Below, one piece after another: positions 1 to 12,103 of a stretch of DNA of 64,000 nt. The stretch is taken from NCBI GenBank assembly GCA_947034885.2, contig OX344751.2:45227082-45291081 (forward strand). Reading direction: 5' to 3'. The first letter of the stretch is position 1, and every line of letters starts with the position of its first letter. Under the pieces are notes generated by a model that had not been told where the DNA came from, searched no databases, and was given only the letters and a program-made list of their open reading frames with translations. Both the position numbers and the translations under genes were made by a program. The DNA is from Thuidium tamariscinum. Lineage: Eukaryota; Streptophyta; Bryopsida; Hypnales; Thuidiaceae.

Positions 1-1389
1 GCAATGGATTGTAGATTCACTCAAATGCGTCAGTAGACTTCCCTTAATGTGTTTGCCACATGTATGATTGTAATTTGCTGACACAACTAAAGATTACATA
101 GGGAAATTTGGGTGGCTGAGTGCTGATTTTCGCAGGGTTCAGTTTTGGGGGCACCTATAGGATGGTCCCACAGGTCTAGGGAGCCAATACTTTGAAAATT
201 TGTAGAAATTACATATTGTATCCGAAAAATCTAATTTTTTTTTTAATATTCATGATTTTCACTTGCTAATACTAGAAAAATACCATTTTTAGAGAACCTT
301 GCCTCCAAATATGCTGAATTCCTTATTTGGACGGTTTTGGGTGTTTCCATTGTACTGTAATGCACAAAAGTAATTTTTCATGGAGTTTTCTACATTCTGT
401 TTTTTAAGGTGAATCTTGACATGGCATTTAATAATGATGTCAAATTTCAAAATATGCAAGTCTGTATATTTATGTAGAGAAGGATTTGAATTTTGTCTCC
501 GCATTGATTGGTAAGTTTACTCTACCACTTGCATTGTATGATTATGAAATATTGAAGTGAAACACTCTATGATATTTGAAGAATAAATGGTCAAATAAAT
601 TTGACTATTTTAGTCAAATCATTGTTCAATAATTCAAGAGGAAATTGTTACATATGAATTTAGTCAATAATTTTATATAAAATTTAGGATAATTGCCACA
701 TTTGAAGGAGGTTTTTAGAATTTAAAAATTCACTATTACTTTTGAGGTGTATTTCATGGTTTATAGGGGTTGCCTAACTTGCTATCAATGCAATTGCAAG
801 AGACTCCAAAAAATTGCTTGATATCATGTCTACAAGGTATGTAAAGAGAAATAAAAACCACTTAAAATGAACATGCATTTTTGTATAAAAGTCTAGGTGA
901 AAAAAAATTCAATCTATAGACTCATGAACTTGATTGTAATAGTTGTTACTTCCCATACACATTCATTGATAATGATGTGAATACATAGTCAATGATCTTA
1001 AAATTTGTGCCAAGAAAAGATAACTTTTGCTAGTATCATACAATAAAATATTCATCAATTCACTATTGCACATAAAGAAGCTATTGCCAACTACATCTAT
1101 CAATAGTACAAAATTTGAGCACTTGATCTTTTAGGGGGGAGTTTTAGATAGTAAGTCATTTTTCCAATTTTAAAAAATTAGTTTATAATTTTAAATTGCC
1201 TAATTGGATGTCTACTTTGGCCATTGGAAGGAAGAATAGTACGGAGTACTATTTCTGATCCAAAATTACAAAATTGAAAGTCAAAATTCTACTAAAAGTT
1301 ACACAAGCTAAAAAAGAGATTTTCTAAAAATTTAAAATCTTTACCTTGAAAATGGATCAAAAGTCATTGTAGGTAGATAGCAACCTTCT
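1..1389. other. AT-rich intergenic, no gene
   Basis: This stretch is AT-rich with stops in all frames and no recognisable coding region. Around 1135-1380 there are phrases (for example near 1196 'attggatgtctac') that recur near 31008 inside the 30.8-31.5 kb repeat element. It therefore probably contains decayed mobile DNA. Confidence 0.5.
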
Positions 1390-1572
1390 GTAGCGGGGCA
1401 TAACTTTTGCTCTCAAGCACTCATTGAAATAAAAATTATATTTTCAAAAAAATAATGTAATTTTCTATCTCCAAGAAAAATTTCAAAAAATCATGTCAAA
1501 AATTGAGGTTACACAAGCTTGTCCAAAATCCCAAGTGTCTTTCTAAGGGGACTTTGGGACTTTAGGGATTAA
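1390..1572 (-). mobile_element. Truncated TTAA-family element (left end, inverted)
   Basis: The segment ends in a diverged inverted copy of the family terminus (ttagggattaat near 1561-1572). Its interior matches, in reverse complement, the first ~180 bp of the complete copy at 61289-62206: the CCCAAAATCCCAAGTGT-like subterminal block, then the 'tttcaaaaaatca' and 'taacttttg' blocks. The opposite end is not recognisable, so I read it as a truncated copy on the minus strand. Confidence 0.55.
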
Positions 1573-1582
1573 TGTATAAATA

Positions 1583-1860
1583 TAGAAGACTAGTGTGTCC
1601 TATGTTATTGCCACAGTTAAAATAAAAGTAAAAATCATTTTTTTATTTTTTTATTCATAAAAACTTCAAAATTTAATCACTTTCATATTGTACATCCGAA
1701 CACCACAAAACAAAGCCTCAGCATTCTTCATCTCAAAAAACTTCCTAACAATGAGAAGAATGTGACTAGGATTTTATGGTTCTCAAAGTCTCAACATAAC
1801 AATGAAAACAAAAGAACCTAATTTAATGTCTAAATTTTTTAAACTTAAAAAGTTACTTTT
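1583..1860. repeat. Dispersed repeat, second copy near 47.8-48.0 kb
   Basis: The block that starts 'gtgtgtcctatgttattgcc' and holds 'catccgaacaccacaaaaca' near 1694-1713 has a relative at about 47820-48020. There the first part appears in reverse complement ('ggcaacgacacagggcacac'), while the 'catccaaacaccacaaaaca' phrase lies on the plus strand. It is a pair of diverged, rearranged dispersed repeats of unknown class. Confidence 0.4.
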
Positions 1861-2024
1861 TGTGGTCCAATCTACCAATGCCATTGGATTAAAGAATTTT
1901 TGCAAAACAAATTCTTCAAAATCTGTAGCATGCAAATGTTAAGATAATAACACAAGAATCTTCCACAATAAATGATGGGTGGAAAAATGCATTTTTTATG
2001 TGCTGAGGATTCACTGTTCAAGAT

Positions 2025-4080
2025 TTGAACGCCTGGGTTAATTTACCCCAACAGACTATGGAAAGTCGTGGGACTTGTGTTCCTCTCGTCAGTCAGTCTC
2101 AAAATAAACCCTCCCCTCGTGGTTTGGGGTTTAGTAAACCCTCGCCTGCTTGCACGCCTATGAAGGAGCACCGCACCGCAAGGAACTCTTTCACCGCATT
2201 CGGTGTCTCACCTTCCCCGACTTCGTCACGTTCTGGTTCAACAAGACCAGCATCTCTTGTGTCTGAATCAATCCGGCCACATTGCCACCAGGTACGTGAC
2301 TTCCCAGATTTGTCACTGCGATTCTCAACTCTATCGGTGCCGTTACTCGAAGCTCACGTTTGGATCTGGGCAGAATGACAGAATGTAGGAATACACGTTT
2401 GCATAATCGTATGTCTACATCTGTGCATAATGTTCTTGTAATTCATTGCGTTTATTAGCTCTGGAACGAAGGAGAGGAGGCCTTATAGTGAGCGAACCTT
2501 CATCCCACAGTGAATGTGAGTAGAAGAGAGGATGTTTGAATTAGCGTAATGAGTAATTTTCAGGGACAGAGCCTCTTGAAGCGTGTCTGCTTGGTTCTTG
2601 CAATTAATATTGTCGTAGTCTTGATCCATTGGCGTTTCCTGGTGTGAATGCACTCGGACTCTTCTACATTGAGACATAGATCTCTGCGGCGGAGCTTTTA
2701 GTTGAATTTACTGTGAAATTGCTCATTGAGAATGTTCTTCTTTAAGTTTGCATCGAGTCGTGTAGGATGTTGTTTATGAAAAGTGGTGTTGCCAAGAAAC
2801 GGAGTGTTCTCGAGATAGCATTTTTTTTCAATTTTATCTTTTAAGTTGGTTTAGACTGCGTTTTTCCCGATTCTATTTGGAGCACTCTGTTCTTAAGGTG
2901 TAGTTCACGTACAAAAGATTGGAAAAGTTTTCGAGATTGTGTTGCACGTCTCTGACGTTGTGCGATTTTCGTAAGTCGCTCTGAGGATTGTTGAGTATAA
3001 ATGTTCTGGTTTAGTTTTACACTGAGACTCTGGAGGATATTGTTTTATGAAATTCAGTGGTATCGGAAAACGGAATATTCCAGTTTTCAAAGTTTTCCAA
3101 TTGCGGTTTAAGGTGTTTTTGAAACAAGAGGATTGCATGTTCTCATTCTAATTTTTCATTTTTCATCATCATTAATGATAGGAATACCTAGAGTTCCAAA
3201 CTGTTTTACTGAAGCTTTCTCTTCAGTTCCCTTCCCTCAGGGTTTAGGGTTGAAGCACCGAAATTGCGTTTTTTCGATTCTTTTGGAAACTCTCTGTTCT
3301 CAAGCTGTAAGCACACATGCAAGAATTGGAAAAATGTTCAAATAATTGTTGAACCACGAATCGGAGAATGAGAATACTCTGTAACACATGTAATTACATG
3401 AGTAACACTGATGTCTTTGTTCCAGAATTCAATGCTTGCTTGAACGAAGATTTCTGTCGTCCAGTCGCCTGTCGAATTCGACTGCTTTCTAGGGGTTCAC
3501 AATATCCGGAGAGTGAGGAATGGGACCTTGTGGAGGAATCCACGGTGGAGATGGTGAATAAAAGACGCATGAAGGTATAGAGGCTGGAGCGGGAGTTGGA
3601 CGCACTTTAGAAGCATATCACCAAACTTTTCGAAAGCTTTTCGGTTCCTGAAGGTGCATTTCCATGGGCAGCGTTTTCTTTCCAACTTTGTAGTCATTCG
3701 CGTTTCAGTGACTGGCAAACGTTGCAGCTTTCCGAGTGAATTGGAAGCTTTTATGGCGAATTGATTGAGTTCGTGATGCACAACTATGGGCGAAATTAAC
3801 ACTGAAGCTGGAATATACTGAACCCTCTCTGATTGCATTGCGTGAGGGAACAAATGGGCTTCTCAATGCGTTTTTGCATGTTGTCAAACATGTGGAAGTT
3901 GTCTAAGTTAATCAGACTTGTACACAACATGAGGTTCCTGTATACAGGGAATGCGCATTTACGGAGTGTGCGTTTAGCGGTGTATGCTTGAAGCAGGTTC
4001 CCGGACCATGGCATGACGTACATTTGTGGAATCATCGCCACTTCAAAGGTTTATAAGCCTACTATGTCCTTATTCGTGAA
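2025..4080. other. GC-elevated region without a supported gene
   Basis: Base composition rises clearly above the surroundings, especially at 2030-2400 and 3420-4030. Short open frames exist on both strands (for example 2025-2378 and 3368-3580), but none shows a domain I recognise and frames compete at the same positions. The part at 2100-2420 includes telomere-motif-like phrases (ggtttagtaaaccc). It could be an untranslated or non-coding transcript, or a decayed gene. I assign no function. Confidence 0.35.
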
Positions 4081-4109
4081 TTTCTAGGTCACCTCATTTT
4101 CTCTATCTA

Positions 4110-4505
4110 AGGTAGAACCACCCATAAGCAATTGGCCCCCATAACCAACCTATCAATGGATGCATTTCCAACCAAGGGTAGAATGGGTTTTTTTCTACTT
4201 TTCAAAATTGGGACTAAAAGTTTATGGTACATGTTCCAAAGTAGTGTGCAAAAAGTAGAAGAGTGAATAAAAAAGTGTTTTTTGACGTGATTGGAATTAG
4301 AAGAGTCCACAGGTTGGCAATAGGTCTGGTGCACCTTTTGCCTTTTTAAATTTATAGTAATTTCAATTCATAAGATAAAATTCCCAAAGTTTTTGCAATC
4401 TCCATCATTTCTATCATTGTACCTCTCAAAATATTTGCTTTACCTTGCACTACACCAGATGATGTCTAGAATACCTTAAATGATTGGTTATAGGTGATTC
4501 TACCT
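4110..4505. mobile_element. TA-flanked MITE, AGGTAGA family copy 1
   Basis: The 396-bp element is bounded by inverted AGGTAGA...TCTACCT ends with TA on each side (4108-4109 and 4506-4507). Its interior is homologous to the copy at 45030-45398: both share 'tttttgcaatctccat', 'atttctatca', 'tgtacctct' and an 'aaccaag' block. There is no coding capacity. The TA target and short inverted ends suggest a Tc1/mariner (Stowaway-like) non-autonomous element. Confidence 0.65.
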
Positions 4506-4507
4506 TA

Positions 4508-6090
4508 GTATTGCACCCATTGCTCAAGCTACAATGCCATCGCTGAGCACTTAGGGGAATGAGTACTCATGTCGGAATGAACGACATGGTGCCAACTTCA
4601 CATGCTGCAAGTAGTGGTGGGTTTTCAATCTTTCGTTGGTGTCTTTGTTATCTGAATGCTCTGTGGTTTTATTCATGAACTGCTAGGCTGTATGATTGGA
4701 AATCATAGATTATGTTGTTAATTATCCCTGCGTATTTTGACTTTTATGTGCAAGGAATTTTTTATGGTGGGTTGAGAGTTCAATAGGTTCATACTGCATA
4801 CTAGGTAATAACACATTTTTGATTTATGCATAAAATGTACAAACTCCATACGTACCAACCTAGGGACAATTTCAGGTGAATTCTATTCTTAGCACTTTAA
4901 AAATTCATACAAGAGTTTAATAATGCAAACTAAGGGAATTTAAAATTCCTTGCAAGTACCAACAAGACCCAACAAAAGCTTACTAGTTCAATGACAGGGA
5001 CCATGAACAAACCCTTATTTTGGGTGCAAGTAGGTGATCCTACCTTTTTACATTCAGTATTCCTTTCAGTAACTTTTACGTGCAGTATTCCTGTTGGAAG
5101 TGTGAGACATGCCTTCTGCACACTCGTGTTACAACCCATGTCCTTCTGGCATGAAACTATCCTAACAGAGTCTTCGTTTTCATGGATAACAAAACCTGAA
5201 TTACACTTCTTTTCTTCTTCTGCAACAAGATGCAACTCTCAAGTAGGAGTCAAACTCTGCACCAGGGGCACTGTTATTGATCAGAGTGTGGGGCACCTTA
5301 AGCTGCTGCCCAATCAGCAGCATACTTTAAAATCTTAGACAACACGTAAATATGGATGGAAAGGTTGTACACCAACTAAACATATAATTAATTTTAAGAC
5401 ATTTACCTAACAGAATATTAAATAATTCCTACTGTTTATCAATACAGGACTTGAATGAAGTATTTTTGGAGACTTTAGAATCCTCTTCATTTTCCAAAAA
5501 TAGCATGGAAAAATGATCACTCTCGTTGTTGAACACACATTCTCTTTCTATTGGAAACTCACCAACGGAACTTCACCTTTCACGACTTCTGCACACAATG
5601 ACGCATTCTTTGGTGCATCGGAATCCATTTTTGATTTCGCAACAAGCTTGACAAATTTGAGCACTCAATTAACAGCATGAACTTGCTATTCATAGTAACA
5701 ATAGCGACAAATTTATGGAGTCCCTACCTTGGCTAGCTAGGCCTCCCTGCCGCACAAATTTCTAATATCAAAATTTGGAACCTTAGTTGTAACATGTACA
5801 CAGTCACGAACTCCGATTGACTCCTTTAGTCCTCTTGCATTCACTTCCCCCAACGAGAACATCAATAAAATTTAGTTGACCAGTCTACTAATGGTAGCTA
5901 CCCTCAGCAGCAGCAAAATTAGCAACTTTGAGTTTCCCTACCATTGCTATCCTCGCAGAAATTGCGAATGCTCATCACAAGATACCGACAGACTTCGGGT
6001 TGTTACGCGAGTATTGTAATTCCCTCCACCTACAAGCTCGTAAGACGGTCATAGATTCATGCTACATTGTCGGGGAGGTGAAGTTAACAG
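4508..6090. other. Intergenic, no gene seen
   Basis: AT-rich up to about 5000, then more mixed up to the lipid-transfer gene, whose 3' end lies at 6091. The open frames at 4930-5338 overlap each other on opposite strands and show no domain. The last 200 bases before 6091 should include the 3' untranslated region of the gene. Confidence 0.4.
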
Positions 6091-7428
6091 TCATAAAAAT
6101 GCAGAGGCCACAGCAAAGCTCCAGAAACTTGTTACCAAGAATGGGTACCAGCCGTGAGATCGATCGGCGCTAGATGGCGCCGGCGCCAGAGCCTCAGCGA
6201 TAGGAGACTCCGCAACTGGAGCGTTGCCAGCTTCTCCACCAGCAGGAGAAACGCCAGGCGCTTCACCAGATGCCGGCGACGATGGCAGCGGGGACGCCAC
6301 GGGTTGTCCGAGCAGTGCCGGGCATTGGCTCACGTCCGTGGTGACCTTGCACACATCCGCCAGGCCAAGCGCGCGCGTGGCGTTGATACCCGACGTCGCG
6401 GGGTCGCCGCTGCCCACCGTTTGCAGCAGCTGGCACAAGCACACGGGCTTGTTAGTCACCACACTCCCCAGAGACGTGCAGCATTCTACCGTAGGGGGCG
6501 TGGTGTCGTTGGCCATCACGTACGCGAAGCAGGATTGCAGTAATGCGAATTCGTTGGAGCAGTCCACGGAGTCGCCCACAGGCCCTGGCGCGGGCGCAGG
6601 CGCTGGCACGGGCGCGTGAACTGGAATGGGCGCTATCCGTGACGGGGGTTGCGTGGGCACCGTGGTGGGCGATGACGCCAGGGGGCTGTTAAGCAATGTG
6701 GGGCACTTGGATGTGTCTCCACTCACGTGACACAAACTCGGAAGTTCCATGGCCAGCGTCGCGTTCACGCCATATTGCGCGCTGTCGTTCACTTGCGCCA
6801 GAAGCTGGCAGATGCAAATGGGCTCCTTCGCTTGCGTGTTAGCCAGTGCGGTGCAGCACTCCTTCGGAGGTCCACCTTTGCCGGCGTCGCCGCTGACGAA
6901 CCCCAAGCACGACGAAAGGTCGGTGAACGAGTTTGTGCAATCGAAGTCCTTGCCTGTCGGGGGCGCCGGCGCGCGCACGGGCGCGGGACGAGGAGGTGGG
7001 ACTGGGGGATGCGTTGGTGGTGGGACTACTGGCGCTGGCGTCGTCGTGGGCGCCGGTTGTGGCGCCAGTCCGAGAAGCGCCGCGCACTTGTTGTAATCCA
7101 CCGTCACTCTGCAGAGCGACGGAATCTCAGCGGCGCGCGTGCCGTTCCCTGGTGCCGTCGCGGGGTCGGTGAAGGATTGTTGCAGCTGGCAGAGACACTC
7201 CGGGCGGTTTTGCTTCATGGAAGAGAAGGCGGTGCAGCAGGAAGATGAAGGGGGCTCGGAGGAATTGCTGTTCACAAAGTCGATGCACGGAGTCAAGTCG
7301 CTGAAGGAGTTGGTGCAATCCGCGAGGGGAGGGGGCGCTGTCGCGGCGTTTACCACAACAGCGCCGCAAAACAGCACAATCAGTGCAAGCCATGGTCCCG
7401 CCATCGCCCTTGCTCTCCGAGCCATCAT
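6091..7428 (-). CDS. GPI-anchored protein with three lipid-transfer (8-Cys) domains
   Basis: An intronless 445-residue frame. Residues 1-28 form a signal peptide (basic start, hydrophobic core, NA-A cleavage-like site). Three complete eight-cysteine motifs (C-C-CC-CxC-C-C) follow: C38/48/64-65/78/80/106/115, C164/174/191-192/205/207/233/242 and C290/300/316-317/330/332/360/369. They match the plant LTP_2/AAI family. Linkers at about 120-160, 245-285 and 375-420 are rich in Pro, Ala and Ser with AP/SP dipeptides, like the arabinogalactan segments of xylogen-type proteins. The C-terminal 20 residues are hydrophobic after a small-residue stretch, fitting a GPI signal. The family binds lipids at the plasma membrane or wall and is linked to cutin, suberin and cell-wall assembly. 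Most LTPG proteins have one domain, so three is unusual. The gene is strongly GC-rich within AT-rich DNA. The first of two adjacent ATGs was chosen; the next in-frame Met also keeps the signal peptide. Confidence 0.9.
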   Translation of the reverse strand: MMARRARAMAGPWLALIVLFCGAVVVNAATAPPPLADCTNSFSDLTPCIDFVNSNSSEPPSSSCCTAFSSMKQNRPECLCQLQQSFTDPATAPGNGTRAAEIPSLCRVTVDYNKCAALLGLAPQPAPTTTPAPVVPPPTHPPVPPPRPAPVRAPAPPTGKDFDCTNSFTDLSSCLGFVSGDAGKGGPPKECCTALANTQAKEPICICQLLAQVNDSAQYGVNATLAMELPSLCHVSGDTSKCPTLLNSPLASSPTTVPTQPPSRIAPIPVHAPVPAPAPAPGPVGDSVDCSNEFALLQSCFAYVMANDTTPPTVECCTSLGSVVTNKPVCLCQLLQTVGSGDPATSGINATRALGLADVCKVTTDVSQCPALLGQPVASPLPSSPASGEAPGVSPAGGEAGNAPVAESPIAEALAPAPSSADRSHGWYPFLVTSFWSFAVASAFL

Positions 7429-8040
7429 TCTTCAATCAATCACTACTCTCCAACTGTGTTCACGATGTGAAACTCACGTACTACCTCCTTATCAACTACT
7501 CGCAGAGCAATGCATCCCGCAATGCATGCTCAGGTTTCAACGCTAGCTCCAGGGCTCCTCTCCATCGAAGGAGCTGTAAGTAATCGAAGTTGACAAAACA
7601 AAATCTTCAACTGCAGAGCAGCCTGCGGACTCCGTGGTTTAGTTCGACCTTCCGATGCTATGCAATCAACGCTTCTACCTATATCAGTACCAAAACTTCA
7701 CCAGTTCCCTGACTTCCCTCAACCAAACCACGGTTCGTAGTGAAGGCGGCGGGAACATGGCCTGAATTGGTTGCGTTGCACCCCAATAACTTCATGAAAA
7801 CTATCCCCTTCACTTCCGGGACTACACAAGCCAACCTAACCTCTGCGCAAATGAGGATTATCCAGCTCGACACGGAAACTGATGTACAGTTGTACAGTAA
7901 GTTATACACTACTCCAGACTCGATTCACATTTCCAGCTTGCAATACGAAACAGTACGTTTGCTCAATTATCGAATTAAGAAATCCGTTAAAATTCTGGAT
8001 GTACGTAGGCTTAATTACTACCTGTACGTACTCACTTGAT
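7429..8040 (-). promoter_or_regulatory. Presumed 5' flank of the lipid-transfer gene
   Basis: The region upstream of the start codon at 7428 should hold the 5' leader and promoter. I could not identify a convincing TATA box or named plant element, so this is a positional call only. The small frames on both strands here overlap and lack domains. Confidence 0.3.
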
Positions 8041-11000
8041 TAAGATATTTATTTATTTACTTTTATACAAAAGAAACGCCATTTCACTTGATTGAGATAT
8101 TGAACACACTCTTTTCACACCAGTCTGTATTAAGTTAACTTATTATACATGGAGTGGAAATCTTAGCCTGATCGATCTCAATCCCGATCTGCACCAAGAG
8201 ACCTATGTGCATACTGTATCTACTCATTTTCCGGAATATTTGCAAGGACATAATCACAAGTATAAGCATCCTGTACCTCATTTTCGGTATTACTTGCAAG
8301 GATTTATTTACAAGATATATATGGTGATGTGCATATAACTTATACTGTATCTAACTTATTCATGCTCGGGATTACAAGGATTTCATTCCAAGTGACGCAG
8401 TTACAAGAAATACATGTATGTCAATACCAACCCGGTGACAGACAGCATAAATTGAATTGGTACATACAGCTTGAAACGCGGGAGTACTAACTTACAGTAG
8501 CTCGCAAGTTAAGTACGATGGCACGGGAATCCGGGACGTTAGCGCCATCGATCACAGGAGGAGTGCAATAAGTTAGTGCAGTATATACTGTATGAAAGGG
8601 CAGGGGGTCTGATCAGGGAAGGTGTGCCAAATTAATGCAAGACGCAACCGCTCAAGAGGAGTGGCCAACCAGAGCGAGGGAGACGCTGCAGAAGTTAATG
8701 CTCCCTTCAAATCCCCATTCCTTTCAACTCTTCTGCGCCGTCGACAGAACCGTATCTCCATCCACACACTTCGACCACTGGAAGTGAAGTTACTGGCTTA
8801 CTGCCCTTCCTCTCGTCAGAAGGCAGGCATGGCGCGCAGACTGTGTGTCAGTTAGTCAAACCTTGGCACAGCAGGGAGGCAGGGACTCGGGAACAGTTGA
8901 ACGGAATGTTCTCTCCGAGACTAATCTTGTGCCTTGAAGGCTTGAACATAAGTTGGGCGCAGTCGGGCGGGGCTTTTCTACAAGTTTTGAATAAGGTTTG
9001 TGCACCTATAATCGTTGCTAATTACAACTGAGCATAGGTACTAATATTCAATGTTAATTATTTAGTTGGAATCAAATGAGAACCTGAAAGTTAGTTTCAA
9101 TGTACTTTATTTAGCATGCATTGTTTGGAAATCATATGAAGAAGTTATGTATTAGATATCTAATGAGTTGCTAGTGCAACTCATTGGTTATGAATGTTCA
9201 AAGTATTTGTCTCTAGGTGTACTAAAAAACAACACTAGACTCCCACTAGGTTTTTATGTTTTGATTGTGTACATGTAGACATTTTGTGTCAACAAAACAT
9301 GGTTTTGTAACCTAGTTTGTTCTTATGCTTTTGTGTATAAATGCAAGAGTTGCATTTTTGACAATATTGATGATGGTAGGTATACATACCTTATTGCCAA
9401 AGTTACAAACAATAGATGAAGAAATTGGCAATAAGAAGAAAGAATTTAGTACAAATTATTATTTCTAAATATAGATTTTTATTTGACAATTTGATGCTAG
9501 CTACCAAAACACTATGTCCAATATCCTAATCCAAACTCCAAGGCTTTATTAAGGGTAGTCACAGCTCTTCTTTCTTGCTAAACTTCGCCACCGTTAAGCG
9601 TTGTGGCAACTTAGGGTTGGCTCTTGCGAGATGGCATGTAATGGAATATTCTTCGACGGCGAAGACTTCGCCGCGTCGTTTATTCTACTCCAGAGGTGAA
9701 TAAGTGGTGTGAAGAACCGTTAGTGAGCAAAGTTGTTACCGGAAGCTCCTGATTGCATTGTCAGAGTTGCCAATCTCACTGATGAAGTGAAAGCCAAAAA
9801 CGCATTTGCACGATTTTGATTCTACATGCTCACCGTAGTCAAAAGGGGTGTCATAGCTTCTTCATGCTAATTGACTCCTGATTGGACCCTGTTTTCCCTC
9901 ATTCTTCTGTGAAATCTAGGTGCTTGAAGGAGCTGTGAGTACCCCTATTGTAGAGGATTCAACTAAGAGGTGTCGCATAAACCTTTATACATGGTTCCTA
10001 ATATTAAATTATTGACTTAGATTTTGTTGGTGAATAGATGAAATTTCTAAATTACTACAACAAAAGTCCAAAATCTGAGAAAAGTAAGTTATGGTATCCC
10101 TCTTGTTCAAATGATATTTAGCAATGAGGAATGTGTGTAGGTGAGGAATCTTCAAGAATTGAATTTTAAAATTGCACAAATTAAACTGGATCAGGAATGG
10201 CAGACTCAGCAGAAATTTGCAGTTTTGATTACTGGCAGCCTGTGTGAGGAGAGTAGCAGCTAAGTTAGTGACAGGCGGAACTGTGGAAGGACAAAAGAAC
10301 CTCCGTCCATATTTGAAAGAGCAAAGGATTCAGTGGCCCAGGGTCTGTCCCGCCCATGACTCCATGAGGCTTAAATTGTGAGATTTTTGGAAAGTGCTTC
10401 CGTCCTTGCAATCCTACCAACCAGTAACTGAAACTAGAACTACCTGAATCCATTCTGGGTTCATTTGTGTTTCAAATGGGTGTCCATTGAAGTGTCACCA
10501 ATATGACCTCAAACCATTTGCTTTGAATGGCTCCAGCTTTAAGACTAGTGCTTCATTTTTGTAAAGTACCAAGCTTTTTGTGAATGCCGGTTTTGGGTCT
10601 TTCTCAAGGTGCTTCAAATATGAAGCTATTGAATACTTTCAAGTTTCTTCCATTTTGAGAATTCACAAAAATACAAAAAACTCTCCAAAAGAAATTTAGT
10701 TTTCCATTAGTCTATAGGGCAAAAAGTAACATTTGATTTTGATTTTGACTCCACCTGTACACAAGAGCTTAGATGAATAGGAATAGATGTTTTGAAGGGA
10801 TAAAACCATTGACATGTTGAAGTAGCATGCAAGTACATTGTTTTGAATGATTTGTTTGTACAATGGCATTTTGGACAAAATTGTTGGACATCTCTTGAGA
10901 TATTTATCAATTTTGAATCTTCCAAGTCACTTAAAATAATTCCAAAGTAATATGACATCTTGACATTTGAATAAATAAATGATGTTTTGTTCATAATTTT

Positions 11001-12103
11001 CATATTTTTGAATTCAAACAACTTCATCACTACAAGCAAGATTACACATTACACTACCTTAGAAAATTGAAATAAAACCTTTAGTGGTATTACAATGTAA
11101 ATACAAATCAATAGTAATGTAGACTACCCCAATATGAACACAATGACTAGTCTAATATGATGTAGAAATAAATGTTAGTGGAGACAAACAATAAGACAAG
11201 ACATAACAATTGAAAAAAAAAATGGACTTTATGTGATTTTTTTAGAATTTGTACAAGGGAATTGCCTTAGACATTCTATTTCAACTTGTAGACATGTCTA
11301 ACAATGTCCAAAAACAGCTATAGTAGAGTTGCTACCAAGCCATGCCAAACTTAATACATACCCAATGCAATCATAATGACTTCAATAGTAAATACTAACT
11401 TCTATTGCCAAAGATTTGACAATAACTTAATGTGAATTGATGACACTGTGTAATAAAGGCATAGATTCTACCCATTCTCAATACATGTTGATTCATTTTT
11501 TGTAATCAACTTTCTAAAATTAGCAATTAATTTTTTCATTTTCATTTTATTATTTTATAAAGAATAGAAAATGGATCTTTTCCAAAATATTTGGATTGAA
11601 ATAAGGTAGTTTATCTTAAATCTCTTTGTTTGTTTCACAAGCAAGTAATACCAATACTAAAAAAACTATATAAGAAAATCTCCGCATCCAATCTTTTATT
11701 GAAATAGCTTTAAATTAACAAATGAAAGATAAAGTGAACAATTATCAATACAAGCAATTACATATCTAAGTATGCAAAATTGAGAAGTCATTTTAATTTT
11801 TAGATTATAATATTCCAAACATTCAAACTTTGTTGTAAAAATTAAAATTTGATATTATTGGTTGAAATTGAAAACCACATAGCATTGCAATTTGCAAAGA
11901 AGTGCTTTTTTTTAATCCAATATTTCAGAGTTAATAAACTAAGAAAAAATTATTATATTAAAGATTAAAAAATTTGAGCATATTCACCTTTATTTTTTAC
12001 AATTGAAAATCCAAAAAAGACTTACTTGGTGTTTACAAAATTGCAAATTCTAATTTTGAAAATCCAAAATAGTCGTATATACCAGATTATTTCATTTCAA
12101 ATT
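8041..12103. other. Intergenic; GC-elevated islands at 8.5-8.9 and 9.55-9.96 kb
   Basis: Mostly AT-rich. At 8510-8960 and 9555-9960 composition is gene-like, but no continuous frame is convincing. At 9632-9700 a 22-codon frame starting MACNGIFFDGEDFAAS ends next to a GTGAAT donor-like site, so it could be an exon remnant; I do not recognise it. From 10 to 12.1 kb I see no gene. Confidence 0.35.

Noticed and set aside
6154..7546. Several plus-strand frames of 115-173 codons
   Set aside because: They are shadows of the GC-rich minus-strand lipid-transfer gene, with Arg/Gly/Ala-biased composition and no domain.
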